Shown piece by piece: positions 19,460 to 27,921 of a stretch of DNA of 64,000 nucleotides. Numbering within the stretch: position 1 is the stretch's first letter; every line of letters starts with the position of its first letter. Location of the stretch: positions 1,310,501 through 1,374,500 of the forward strand of contig NZ_CP044426.1 in NCBI RefSeq assembly GCF_008824185.1. Reading direction: 5' to 3'. Made by a program: the position numbers and the translations under genes. The stretch is from Paracoccus pantotrophus (GTDB taxonomy: Bacteria; Pseudomonadota; Alphaproteobacteria; Rhodobacterales; Rhodobacteraceae). The notes under the pieces were generated by a model. That model was not told the origin of the DNA and ran no database searches. It worked only from the letters and a program-made list of their open reading frames with translations.

Positions 19460-20671
19460 TCAGGCGGGCATGGCGCAGCCGGCATCCTCGGGCGCAAGGA
19501 AGGATTTGCCGGCGCTGATGACCTCGGCGTAATCGTCCTTGTCGGCCATGTCGGCCTTGGCCTTGCCCTTGAGCAGGTAGTAGTCCTTGATGACCTGATG
19601 GTCGGCGGCGCGGATCTCTTCCTCGCCGGTCAGGCCCTGGTATTTCAGCCCGTTCAGCGCCGCGGCGACGCCCGTCCCATCCGGCGAGCCGGCCTTGACA
19701 GCGGCTTCCAGCAGCAGTTTCGCGCAGATATAGCTGCCGGCAAAGGAATAGTTCGGGTTGAAGCCGTGCTTTTCCTGCACCTTGGCGACCAGCTCGCGGT
19801 TCAGCGCCGAATCGGCGCCGTGCCAGTATTGCGCGCCGAAATAGACGCCTTCGCAGATATCCGGCCCCAGCGCCTCGAACTGCTCCAGCCCCGAGGCCCA
19901 GGCGACGACGATGGTCATGCGTTGCTTGAGGCCAAAGCTGACCGCCTGCCGCAGCGTGTCCGAGCTTTGCGCACCGAAGTTCAGCAGCAAGAGCACGTCG
20001 GGCTGCGCGGCGATGGCATTGGTCAGGTAGCCGGAAAATTCCTTGTCGGTCAGCGAATGGTAGCTGTTGCCGACATGCTCGATGCCCTTTTCCGCGAACA
20101 CGTCCTTGGCGGCGTTCAGCAGCCCGTCGCCAAAGACATATTGCGGGGTGATCGTATACCATTTCTTGGCATCGGGCAGCGCGTCGATGATCGGGCGCAC
20201 GGTTTCGTTGATGGCGCCATAGGTCGGCACCGACCAGCGGAAGGTGGCCTTGTTGCAATCGACGCCAGTGATCTCGTCGGCGCCGGCGGTGGTCATGAAG
20301 GCACCGCCGCCGCGCTCGACCTCCTTGCCCATGGCCAGCGATTCCGACGACAGGATGCCGCCCGCGAACAGCTTGACCCCGTCCTGCGCCAGCGCGTCCT
20401 GCACCTTGCGCACCGCGGTCGCAGGCTTGCCCTCGGTGTCGAGGTCGAGGGTCGAGACCTGCACGCCATGCGCGGCCGCGACCTCTTCGGCGGCCATCAG
20501 CGCGCCGATGGTGGCGAACTTGCCATTGGCGGCGAAGGCGCCCGAAATCGGCACCGGCACACCGATCTTCAGCGCCTCGCCCTGGGCAAGCGCGCGGGTG
20601 ACAAGTCCCGGCGCGGCCAGCGCGGCGGCGGCCAGGGTGGATGTGGTCAGAAAGCGACGACGATTGAGCAT
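19460..20671 (-). CDS. Periplasmic substrate-binding protein of the Liv-type ABC transporter
   Basis: The 403-residue protein starts MLNRRRFLTTSTLAAAALAA, a twin-arginine-like signal, followed by an LivK/Leu-Ile-Val-binding fold (KIGVPVPISGAFAANGKF, then VRKVQDALAQDGVKLFAGG and NYSFAGSYICAKLLLEAAVKAG). It is the first gene of the operon and defines what the transporter takes up. Sequence alone does not tell the ligand. A Tat-type signal is common for alphaproteobacterial members and would mean export in folded form. Two palindromic or repeated elements lie upstream, in 20732-20945. Confidence 0.9.
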   Translation of the reverse strand: MLNRRRFLTTSTLAAAALAAPGLVTRALAQGEALKIGVPVPISGAFAANGKFATIGALMAAEEVAAAHGVQVSTLDLDTEGKPATAVRKVQDALAQDGVKLFAGGILSSESLAMGKEVERGGGAFMTTAGADEITGVDCNKATFRWSVPTYGAINETVRPIIDALPDAKKWYTITPQYVFGDGLLNAAKDVFAEKGIEHVGNSYHSLTDKEFSGYLTNAIAAQPDVLLLLNFGAQSSDTLRQAVSFGLKQRMTIVVAWASGLEQFEALGPDICEGVYFGAQYWHGADSALNRELVAKVQEKHGFNPNYSFAGSYICAKLLLEAAVKAGSPDGTGVAAALNGLKYQGLTGEEEIRAADHQVIKDYYLLKGKAKADMADKDDYAEVISAGKSFLAPEDAGCAMPA

Positions 20672-20731
20672 GAGGAAACCCTGTTGTTGGCGTTGCATTG
20701 GTTCTTGGGGAGGCAACTTTCAAAACTATAC

Positions 20732-20753
20732 GGATAGATAGGATTATCTGTCC
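20732..20753. promoter_or_regulatory. Imperfect palindrome upstream of the transporter operon, candidate operator
   Basis: GGATAGATA (20732-20740) and TATCTGTCC (20745-20753) are inverted repeats with one mismatch around a 4-base centre. An overlapping pair ATCTG (20746-20750) and CAGAT (20759-20763) is also present. The site lies about 60 bases upstream of the binding-protein start codon, in a noticeably AT-rich stretch. Dimeric GntR-family regulators bind such palindromes, and one is encoded at the end of the operon. No binding data are implied. Confidence 0.45.
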
Positions 20754-20912
20754 ATAAGCAGATTCGCATGTCGCTGCGAATATTTTATATTAAAAACAGC
20801 ATATTGATTGTTTTTGCAGCGCAGCGTTGCTTTCGCGCTCGCAGAAACGGCAGCGGAAAAATGCGCATTTCCGGCCCGAATCCCAACCCGATTCGGCCCT
20901 GCCCGGGAAGAA

Positions 20913-20945
20913 CTGGCTCCATCTATTCACCAAATCTGGCTCTAT
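20913..20945 (+). promoter_or_regulatory. 10-bp direct repeat upstream of the aminotransferase gene, candidate MocR/TauR site
   Basis: CTGGCTCCAT (20913-20922) and CTGGCTCTAT (20936-20945) are direct repeats with one mismatch, starting 23 bases apart (about two helical turns). MocR-type regulators typically bind direct repeats. The TauR site reported in Rhodobacter capsulatus, as I recall it, is a repeated CTGGAC-type sequence, so the CTGG core agrees. The repeat lies 61-93 bases before the tpa-like start codon. Confidence 0.5.
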
Positions 20946-21005
20946 CGCTTTGCCGCATTCGGGCGCAGTCAGGGGGAAACGCCCTTCACCCGCAGGAGTC
21001 CGGCC

Positions 21006-22385
21006 ATGACGCTCGATCTGAACCCCAACGACATGTCCCAGGTGGTCGCGGCCGACCGCAGCCATGTCTGGCACCACCTGAGCCAGCACAAGCAGTATGA
21101 GACCATCGACCCGCGCGTCTTCGTCGAGGGCAAGGGCATGCGGCTGTGGGATGCCACCGGGCGCGAATTCCTCGATGCGGTCTCGGGCGGCGTCTGGACC
21201 GTGAACGTCGGCTATGGCCGCGAAAGCATCGCCGATGCGATCCGCGACCAGCTGGTCAAGCTGAACTATTACGCCGGCGCCGCCGGCACCGTGCCGGGCG
21301 CCATCTTTGCCCAGAAGCTGATCGAGAAGATGCCGGGCATGACCCGGGTCTATTACTCGAACTCCGGCTCCGAAGCGAACGAGAAGGTCTACAAGATGGT
21401 GCGCCAGATCGCGGCGCGCCACCATGGCGGCAAGAAATGGAAGATCCTCTATCGCGACCGCGACTATCACGGCACCACCATCGGCACGCTCGCGACCTCG
21501 GGCCAGGACCAGCGCGCCATCGCCTATGGCCCCTTCCCCGACGGCTTCGTGCGCGTGCCGCATTGCCTTGAATACCGCAAGCAATGGGATGTGGAAAACT
21601 ACGGCGAGCGCGCCGCCGACGCCATCGAGGAGGTGATCCTGCGCGAGGGCCCCGACACCGTCGGCGCCATCGTGCTGGAGCCGGTGACGGCCGGCGGCGG
21701 CGTCATCACGCCCCCCGAGGGCTATTGGCAGCGCGTGCAGGAAATCTGCCGCAAATACGACATCCTGCTGCATATCGACGAGGTGGTCTGCGGGCTTGGC
21801 CGCACCGGCACCTGGTTCGGCTATCAGCAATACGGGATTCAGCCGGATTTCGTGACCATGGCCAAGGGCGTCGCCTCGGGCTATGCCGCGATCTCCTGCA
21901 CCGTCACCACCGAACGCGTCTTCGAGATGTTCAAGGACGCGCCCGAGGACGGCATGAGCTTCTTCCGCGACATCTCGACCTTCGGCGGCTGCACCTCGGG
22001 GCCGGTGGCGGCGATCGAGAACATGCGCATCATCGAGGACGAGGGGCTGCTGGCCAACACCGTCGCCATGGGCGAGCGCACGCTTTCGAACCTGCGCGCG
22101 CTGATGGAAAAGCACGCGGTCATCGGCGACGTGCGCGGCAAGGGCCTGTTCTGCGGCGCCGAACTGGTCGCGGACCGCGCCAGCAAGGAACCGATGGACG
22201 AGAAGAAGGTGCAGGCCGTGGTCGCCGAATGCCTGGCGCAGGGCGTCATCATCGGCGCGACCAACCGCTCGCTGCCGGGCTTCAACAACACGCTCTGCCT
22301 GTCGCCGGCGCTGATCGCGACCGCCGACGACATCGACCGCATCACCGATGCCATCGACAATGCCCTGACCAAGGTCTTTGCCTGA
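21006..22385 (+). CDS. tpa: Class III aminotransferase, taurine-pyruvate aminotransferase-like
   Basis: The 459-residue PLP enzyme has the class III signature with catalytic lysine Lys287 (FVTMAKGVASGYAAIS), HIDEVVCGLGRTG, YSNSGSEANEKVYKMVRQIA and DYHGTTIGTLATSGQD. The N-terminus (DRSHVWHHLSQHKQYETIDP) and DAVSGGVWTVNVGYGRESIA match the Tpa proteins of Rhodobacteraceae as I remember them; Tpa transfers the amino group of taurine to pyruvate, giving sulfoacetaldehyde and alanine. The start ATG 21006 has AGGAG 6 bases upstream. No tauABC, xsc or pta is adjacent here, so taurine as substrate is not certain; another omega-amino acid is possible. Confidence 0.7.
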   Translation: MTLDLNPNDMSQVVAADRSHVWHHLSQHKQYETIDPRVFVEGKGMRLWDATGREFLDAVSGGVWTVNVGYGRESIADAIRDQLVKLNYYAGAAGTVPGAIFAQKLIEKMPGMTRVYYSNSGSEANEKVYKMVRQIAARHHGGKKWKILYRDRDYHGTTIGTLATSGQDQRAIAYGPFPDGFVRVPHCLEYRKQWDVENYGERAADAIEEVILREGPDTVGAIVLEPVTAGGGVITPPEGYWQRVQEICRKYDILLHIDEVVCGLGRTGTWFGYQQYGIQPDFVTMAKGVASGYAAISCTVTTERVFEMFKDAPEDGMSFFRDISTFGGCTSGPVAAIENMRIIEDEGLLANTVAMGERTLSNLRALMEKHAVIGDVRGKGLFCGAELVADRASKEPMDEKKVQAVVAECLAQGVIIGATNRSLPGFNNTLCLSPALIATADDIDRITDAIDNALTKVFA

Positions 22386-22460
22386 CCCTTGATCCGAACC
22401 CTTGATCCGGGGCGGCATTCGGGGGAGTGATGAACCCCGCCAGCCGCCGCGGATCACCCC

Positions 22461-23954
22461 ATGCCGATTCCCCCCGACGCCTTCTTCCTGGACCATGCCG
22501 CCGGCCTGCCCTTGCAGGTCCAGCTGCGGCGCCAGATCATCGCCGCGGTAACGGCCGGCCGCTTTCGCGCGGGCGAGAAACTGCCCTCGACCCGCGCCCT
22601 GGCCCGGCACCTGGGCGTGGCACGGGTGACGGTGGCGCAGGCCTTCGCCGAACTCGTCTCGACCGATTACCTGGCCAGCCGCGACCGGTCCGGCCATTAC
22701 ATCTCGGACAGCATCGAGCGGCGGCTGGAAGCCGAGCCGCCCGCGCCCGACACGCCGCGCTTTGACTGGGACAGCCAGATCGAGGGCCGCTTCGTGCGCG
22801 CGCAACGCACCGATCGCGAGCGCGACTGGCGCGGCTTTGCCTATCCCTTCGTCTATGGCCAGGCCGATCCGGCGCTGGTCGACCACGCCGCCTGGCGCGA
22901 CTGCGCCATGCGCGCGCTTGGCCGGCGCGAGTTTGACAGCCTGACCGGCGATCTCTACGACGCCGACGACCCGGAACTGGTCGACCATATCGCCCGCCAG
23001 ATCCTGCCCCGGCGCGGCATCAGCGCCGGGCGCGACGAAATCCTGCTGACCCTGGGGGCGCAGAACGCGCTGTGGCTGGTGGCGCAGGTGCTCTTGCGCC
23101 CCGGCGCCTCCTGCGCGGTCGAGGATCCCTCCTATCCCGGCCAGCGCGAGATCCTGCTGGCCAGCCGCGCCCGCATCCTGCCGGTCCCCGTCGATGCGCG
23201 CGGCCTGCCGCCCGACGCCATCCCGCCCGGGGTCGCGGCGGTCTTCACCACCGCCAGCCACCAATGCCCGACCAATTCCACCATGCCGCTGGCCCGGCGC
23301 AAGGAACTGCTGGCGCGCGCCCAGGCGCAGGGCTTCGCCGTGGTCGAGGACGATTACGAATTCGAGATGTCCTTCGCCGGCGCGCCCTCGCCGGCGCTCA
23401 AGGCCATCGACCGCGCAGGGGCGGTGATCTATATCGGCTCGTTTTCGAAATCGGTCTTTCCCGGCGTGCGGCTGGGCTATGTCGTGGCCGATCCGCGCGT
23501 CATCGCCGAGGCCCGCGCCCTGCGCGGCATGGTGCTGCGCCACCCGCCCGGCCACATGCAGCGCACGCTGGCGCATTTCCTGTCGCTGGGCCATTACGAC
23601 GCGCAGGCGAACCGCATGCGCCGCGCCTATGCCCGGCGGCGCGAGGTGATGCTGGCCGCCATCGCGCGCGAAGGGCTGCGGCTTGCCTCACCCGAGGCGA
23701 CCGGGGGTTCCAGCTTCTGGCTGGCGACACCCGAGGGGGTGGATTCCTCGGCGCTTGCTACCCGGCTCAAGGCGCGCGGGGTTCTGATCGAGGGCGGCGC
23801 GGCCTTCTTCGCCCAGCCGGCGCGGGGGCGGGGCTTCTTTCGCCTCGCCTATTCCTCGATCTCGGCCGAGCGTATCCCCGAAGGCATCCGCCGCATCGCC
23901 GAGGCCCTGCGCGAACAGGGCCAAGACGCGCTGCCACCCGCGCCCGAGGGCTAG
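22461..23954 (+). CDS. MocR-family (GntR-aminotransferase) regulator, TauR-like
   Basis: The 497-residue protein has a GntR winged helix (QLRRQIIAAVTAGRFRAGEK, LPSTRALARHLGVARVTVAQ, within about 1-75) fused to a fold-type I aminotransferase domain with the PLP lysine at Lys330 (YIGSFSKSVFPGVRLGY). The N-terminus MPIPPDAFFLD resembles TauR of Paracoccus and Rhodobacter, the activator of taurine genes. It follows the aminotransferase gene by 75 bases on the same strand and probably controls it through the direct repeat at 20913-20945. Its stop lies 1 base from the convergent zapE stop. Confidence 0.85.
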   Translation: MPIPPDAFFLDHAAGLPLQVQLRRQIIAAVTAGRFRAGEKLPSTRALARHLGVARVTVAQAFAELVSTDYLASRDRSGHYISDSIERRLEAEPPAPDTPRFDWDSQIEGRFVRAQRTDRERDWRGFAYPFVYGQADPALVDHAAWRDCAMRALGRREFDSLTGDLYDADDPELVDHIARQILPRRGISAGRDEILLTLGAQNALWLVAQVLLRPGASCAVEDPSYPGQREILLASRARILPVPVDARGLPPDAIPPGVAAVFTTASHQCPTNSTMPLARRKELLARAQAQGFAVVEDDYEFEMSFAGAPSPALKAIDRAGAVIYIGSFSKSVFPGVRLGYVVADPRVIAEARALRGMVLRHPPGHMQRTLAHFLSLGHYDAQANRMRRAYARRREVMLAAIAREGLRLASPEATGGSSFWLATPEGVDSSALATRLKARGVLIEGGAAFFAQPARGRGFFRLAYSSISAERIPEGIRRIAEALREQGQDALPPAPEG

Positions 23955-23955
23955 G

Positions 23956-25059
23956 CTAGCCCCTGCCCCAATCGGCGTCGCGCATCTCGCGCAGCCGGCT
24001 GGCGGTGCGCTCGAACTCAAAGGCGCCCTCGCCCTCGGCGTAAAGCTGCTCGGGCTCGTCCGCGGCGCTGGCGACCAGCCGCACCCTGGCCTCGTAGAGC
24101 GCGTCGATCAGGGTCACGAAGCGCTTGGCCTCGTTGTAGTTCGACTGGCCCAGGCGGGGGATGGCGTCGATGAACAGCAGGTCCAGCACCTCGGCCATGG
24201 CCAGGTAATCGGCCGGGCCCAGGGGCTTGCCGCAAAGATCCCAGAAGCCCGCGCGCCCGATGCGGCCGGCATGCCGCGGGATCTCGACCTTGCGGCCCTT
24301 GACCTCCAGCAGCAGGGGCGCGGCGGCCGCGCCGCCGGTTTCGGCCTGCCACAACGCATCCATCTGCGCCCGCGCCGCCGCATCGGCGGGAACGAACCAG
24401 ACCTGCCCGCCCTCGTCGCGGTTCTGGCGGTGGTCGGTGGCGCTGGCCAGTTCCACCACCTCCAGCTTTTCGCGGATCAGCGCGATGAAGGGCAGGAAAA
24501 GCTGGCGGTTAAGGCCATTCTTGTAAAGATCCTCGGGCACCCGGTTCGAGGTGGTGACGATGGTCACGCCTTCCTCGAACAGCACCTGGAACAGCCGGCC
24601 GACGATCATCGCATCGGCGATGTCGGTGATCTGCATCTCGTCGAAGCACAAGAGCCGCGCCTGCTGCGCCACCGCCTTGGCGACCGGGCGCACGGCGTCC
24701 TGCTGGCCGGTCTTGCGCACGCCTTCCAGCGCAGCCTGGATCTCCTGCATGAATTCGTGGAAATGCACCCGGCGCTTGGCCGCGACGGGAGCCGCCTCCA
24801 TCACCAGGTCCATCAGCATGGACTTGCCGCGGCCGACGCCGCCCCACAGGTACAGCCCGCGCACCGCGGCCGCCGCAGGCGCGGGGGCACCGCCCCGCAA
24901 CCGCGCGAGCCAGCCATTCTTCTGCGGCGCTGGCACAGGAGCCGCGGCCAATTCCCGCACCAGCCGGTCCAGCACCGGCAGGACGCCGCGCTGCGCCGCG
25001 TCGGGTTCCAGCCGCCCCGCCGTCACGCGGGCCTCGTAAAGTTCGGATACGCTTGCCAT
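23956..25059 (-). CDS. zapE: Cell division protein ZapE (AFG1-like ATPase)
   Basis: The 367-residue ATPase has Walker A GGVGRGKS (73-80) in RGLYLWGGVGRGKSMLMD, HFHEFMQEIQ, Walker B LLCFDEMQITDIADAMIVGR and the arginine-finger region TIVTTSNRVPEDLYKNGLNR, all characteristic of the AFG1/ZapE family. In E. coli ZapE associates with the Z-ring; AFG1 acts in mitochondrial protein quality control. The start at ATG 25059 is preceded by a G-rich stretch. Confidence 0.9.
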   Translation of the reverse strand: MASVSELYEARVTAGRLEPDAAQRGVLPVLDRLVRELAAAPVPAPQKNGWLARLRGGAPAPAAAAVRGLYLWGGVGRGKSMLMDLVMEAAPVAAKRRVHFHEFMQEIQAALEGVRKTGQQDAVRPVAKAVAQQARLLCFDEMQITDIADAMIVGRLFQVLFEEGVTIVTTSNRVPEDLYKNGLNRQLFLPFIALIREKLEVVELASATDHRQNRDEGGQVWFVPADAAARAQMDALWQAETGGAAAAPLLLEVKGRKVEIPRHAGRIGRAGFWDLCGKPLGPADYLAMAEVLDLLFIDAIPRLGQSNYNEAKRFVTLIDALYEARVRLVASAADEPEQLYAEGEGAFEFERTASRLREMRDADWGRG

Positions 25060-25073
25060 ATCCGCCCCCTGCC

Positions 25074-25101
25074 AAAGAAAGGACCGGCCCGCAAGGGCCG
25101 G
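25074..25101 (-). terminator. Terminator downstream of the DUF6778 gene
   Basis: CCGGCCC (25084-25090) and GGGCCGG (25095-25101) form a perfect 7-bp stem with loop GCAA. On the minus strand the stem is followed by TCCTTTCTTT. It lies between the DUF6778 stop and the zapE start. Confidence 0.7.
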
Positions 25102-25130
25102 CCCGGCAATTCCCATGAATTTCGTCGGGT

Positions 25131-25735
25131 TCAGCGCCCGCGGCGCTGGAAACTGCCGCGCGGATCGGGGCCGCGGCCCAGCCAGTTCTGCGTCGCCGCG
25201 GCGATCTGGTTCACGATCTGCACCCGCTGGGTCTGGCCCTTGGCATCGGCCTCGTCCCCGGCCCGGCCGACAAGGGCGGGAAGCTCGACCTTGACCAGTT
25301 GCGGCTGGCTCAGCGCGGCGCCGCTGCGGGCGTCGAAGACCTGCACGGTATAGTGGATGCTATGCACGCCGGAATTCTGCAGCCGCTCGCGCACCACCGG
25401 GGTGATGGCATGGAAACGGGTAAGCGTGGCGACGATGCGCACGCCCGTCTTGCCCTTCAGCCCGGCCCCGCCCCTTTCATGCCTTCCTTCAGGATGGCAG
25501 CCACCTGGACGCGCCGGTCGCCCGCCGGCTCGCCATGCCAGACGATGTCGACATTGGGCATATAGCTGTTCGCCTCGGTGGTGGTCAGTGTGTCGGGCAC
25601 CGCGACCTCGACCGCGGCAAGGCGCCAGCCGGCGGTCTGGGCCGGCTCAAGTTGCTCGTAAGCGGTTTCCCAGGTGCTCGCGCAGCCCGAAAGGCCAAGG
25701 GCCAGGCCAAGCACCAGAAGCGCAGGTTTCAACAT
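25131..25735 (-). pseudogene. DUF6778-family lipoprotein gene, frameshifted
   Basis: The first frame starts MLKPALLVLGLALGLSGCAS, a lipoprotein signal with lipobox LSGC, and runs through VPDTLTTTEANSYMPNVDIVW before stopping at 25457. The second frame continues the same protein (VRIVATLTRFHAITPVVRER, later KGQTQRVQIVNQIAAATQNW, ending GRGPDPRGSFQRRGR). The order and content match one Rhodobacteraceae lipoprotein family of about 200 residues. One missing base in the G/C run at 25461-25474 explains the break; restoring it gives exactly 202 codons including the stop. This is either a sequencing error or a real mutation. The function of the family is unknown. Confidence 0.75.
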
Positions 25736-26418
25736 GGGGTGGTTCCTCGTTAAAATCGAATGGATGGAAGGCCGCCGACAGGCCGGCCGTTGAAATTGCG
25801 CCAAGGTCTTTGGGCATGATCATGACCAGGAGAGAAGGGATGGATCAGAAAAGCGCCTTTCGCAAATTGGCAGGCTAGCCCCGCCCTCGGGCCACGGGGA
25901 GAATCCCGCAAACCGATCAAAGGATAGACATTCTCTTTCAATCCGCAAGAGATTCAGCTTCATGCGCCGCCGGCACAAGCGGTGGACAGGACCATGATCG
26001 GCAAGCGGCTCGGCGCCGGCCGGACCTGCGGCGCCCGTCTGGCGACACAGCGCCGGTCCCAGGCGGCCGCGGATGCCGCGGCCGATCGTGATCGGCACAG
26101 AGGGTCCGCCGAGATCTGCGGCCCCGGCCGGCGGCCGATTCCCCTGCGACAGACCGCGCGGGGTCGTGGATCACATCCCCGCTTCGCAGCGGCCGCCGGC
26201 CCCTTATCCCTTTCCCCAGGACGACGAGCCGTTGGCGCGGCGGTGTCACGGCCAGCGGCACGCCGCACAGCGGCATGGGCGCCTGGCGCCGCGCAGCGGG
26301 CCCGGCCGCATGTCGCATCCGGTGCCGGGACTCAGCCAGGCGCGGCGAAACGACGCAGGGCGGCTTGCCTCGCCCATGTCGCGCGGTTCCGCATGCCGAT
26401 GCGCCGGATGCCGCGGCT
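25736..26418. other. Gene-poor stretch between the DUF6778 and MFS genes
   Basis: In about 680 bp I find no protein with family resemblance; frames on both strands are Arg/Ala/Pro-rich. The only gene-like signal is AGGAG (25828-25832) 7 bases before ATG 25840, opening a 12-codon frame (MDQKSAFRKLAG) that stops at 25878. It may be a remnant, a leader peptide or chance. The stretch may hold decayed sequence. Confidence 0.4.
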
Positions 26419-27729
26419 CTAGACGATGGACTGGTTGCGGGTCTCGGCCCGGATGAACAGCGTGCCGATGGCGGCCAGCAGCAGCAGCGCCGCGAAGACG
26501 CCGATGGCGACCCCGAAGCCGCGCGCCACCACATAGCCCATGAGCGAGGGCGCAAGCAGCCCGCCCACCCGCGCCACCGCGCTGGCCGTGCCCATGCCGG
26601 TGCCGCGCAGCCCGGTCGGGTAAAGCTCGGGCGTATAGGCGTAAAGCGCGCCCCAGGTGCCCAGAAGCGCAAAGCTCATCAGCAGCAGCGCGAGGGCGAC
26701 CAGCCAGGGGCTGACGGCAACGGTGAAAAGGAAGCAGCCCGCGGCGCTGAGCAGCAGGAAGACCTGCAGGGTGGGTTTTCTGCCCCAGCTTTCCACGCCA
26801 TGCGCCGCCAGCGCATAGCCCGGCAGCTGCGCCAGCGCCATCAGCACCAGGAAGCCATAGCCGCGCACGAAGCCGAAACCGCCCTTGGCCAGTTCCGCCG
26901 GCAGCCAGACGAAGACGCCGTAATAAGACAGCGATACCAGGAACCAGGCGGCAAAGATGCCCAGGCTGCGGTTGCGCAGCTCGGGGCCGAAAAGCCGCGC
27001 CTCGGCGGTGACGGGCGGCGCGGTCAGGCGGGTGCTCTGGGGCAGCGCGCGGGCGCCGTTCGCGGTCAGCACCCGGTCGACCACCCTTCGCGCGCCGGCC
27101 TCGTCGCCCTTGCGCAGCAGGTACATCGGCGATTCCGGCACCCAGAGCCGCAGCCAGATGCCGATCAGCGCCGGCAGCGCCGCCACAGCAAAGATCCAGC
27201 GCCAGGGCTCGGCCGCACCAGCCAGATGCGCGATCCAGGCGGTCAGGGCGATGGCGATGGTTCCGATGGCCCAGAACCCCTCCAGCCAGACCAGCCAGCG
27301 GCCGCGGTTCCGCGGCGGCAGGAACTCGGCCATCATGGCGTAATCCACGGGCAGCGTGCCGCCGACCGCCATGCCGGTCAGGAAGCGCAGCAGCATCAGC
27401 GACCAGATGTCCGGCGCGAAGACCGAGGCCAGGCCGAAGACCGCGTCGCAGCCCACCGTCAGAAGCAGCACGTTGCGCCGCCCGATCCGGTCGGCGATGC
27501 GCCCGAACAGCGTCGCGCCCGCGAACATGCCCAGGAAGAACAGCGTGCCGGTCTGCAAGGCCTGCGGCACGGTCAGCCCGAAGCTCGTCGCGATCGAGGC
27601 GGCGGTGAAGCCTATGGCGATGACCTGCATCGCATCCGCCGCCCAGACCAGGCCGAAGATGCCCAGCAGCCGCTGCTGGAAACGGCCCGCGCCGCCCTGG
27701 GCCAGCGCCTCGTCGATGGTCAGGTTCAT
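26419..27729 (-). CDS. MFS transporter, sugar/aromatic-acid-type
   Basis: The 436-residue carrier has about twelve hydrophobic segments and the MFS motif GRIADRIGRRNVLLL between helices 2 and 3, with RFLTGMAVGGTLPVDYAMMAE and VPESPMYLLRKGDE as sugar/organic-acid porter signatures. It resembles the NiaP/SV2-like and aromatic-acid groups, so a small organic acid or nicotinate-like substrate is a guess. The start at ATG 27729 has GGAG upstream. It has no operon partners. Confidence 0.82.
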   Translation of the reverse strand: MNLTIDEALAQGGAGRFQQRLLGIFGLVWAADAMQVIAIGFTAASIATSFGLTVPQALQTGTLFFLGMFAGATLFGRIADRIGRRNVLLLTVGCDAVFGLASVFAPDIWSLMLLRFLTGMAVGGTLPVDYAMMAEFLPPRNRGRWLVWLEGFWAIGTIAIALTAWIAHLAGAAEPWRWIFAVAALPALIGIWLRLWVPESPMYLLRKGDEAGARRVVDRVLTANGARALPQSTRLTAPPVTAEARLFGPELRNRSLGIFAAWFLVSLSYYGVFVWLPAELAKGGFGFVRGYGFLVLMALAQLPGYALAAHGVESWGRKPTLQVFLLLSAAGCFLFTVAVSPWLVALALLLMSFALLGTWGALYAYTPELYPTGLRGTGMGTASAVARVGGLLAPSLMGYVVARGFGVAIGVFAALLLLAAIGTLFIRAETRNQSIV

Positions 27730-27865
27730 GGGTCTTCTCCGCCTTGACGCCTGCGCCGCGGTCTTGCAGCGATCACCGCCATGTCCCACAGGGAAACGCC
27801 CGCCGACAAGCGGTTTTGCGCAAGGCGATGCGGGGCTGGCCGCACAGGCATGAAAAGCAGGCATG

Positions 27866-27891
27866 AAAAAGGCCGCCCCGGCAGGGCGACC
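27866..27891 (-). terminator. Intrinsic terminator after the tail-fibre-like gene
   Basis: On the minus strand GGTCGCCC (27891-27884) pairs with GGGCGGCC (27878-27871), with one G-T pair, and is followed by TTTTT (27870-27866). It begins 31 bases after the stop codon of the gene at 27922-29436. Confidence 0.75.
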
Positions 27892-27921
27892 GCTGGCAGA
27901 ACGGGCAGGGCTGCGGGGCCG

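Noticed and set aside
20790..23594. 934-codon minus-strand frame antisense to tpa and the MocR gene
   Set aside because: It is the shadow of two clearly recognised plus-strand PLP-fold proteins and has no family features.
25938..26672. Minus- and plus-strand frames in the gap beside the MFS gene
   Set aside because: Arg/Ala/Pro-rich without any recognisable motif and partly antisense to the MFS gene end.
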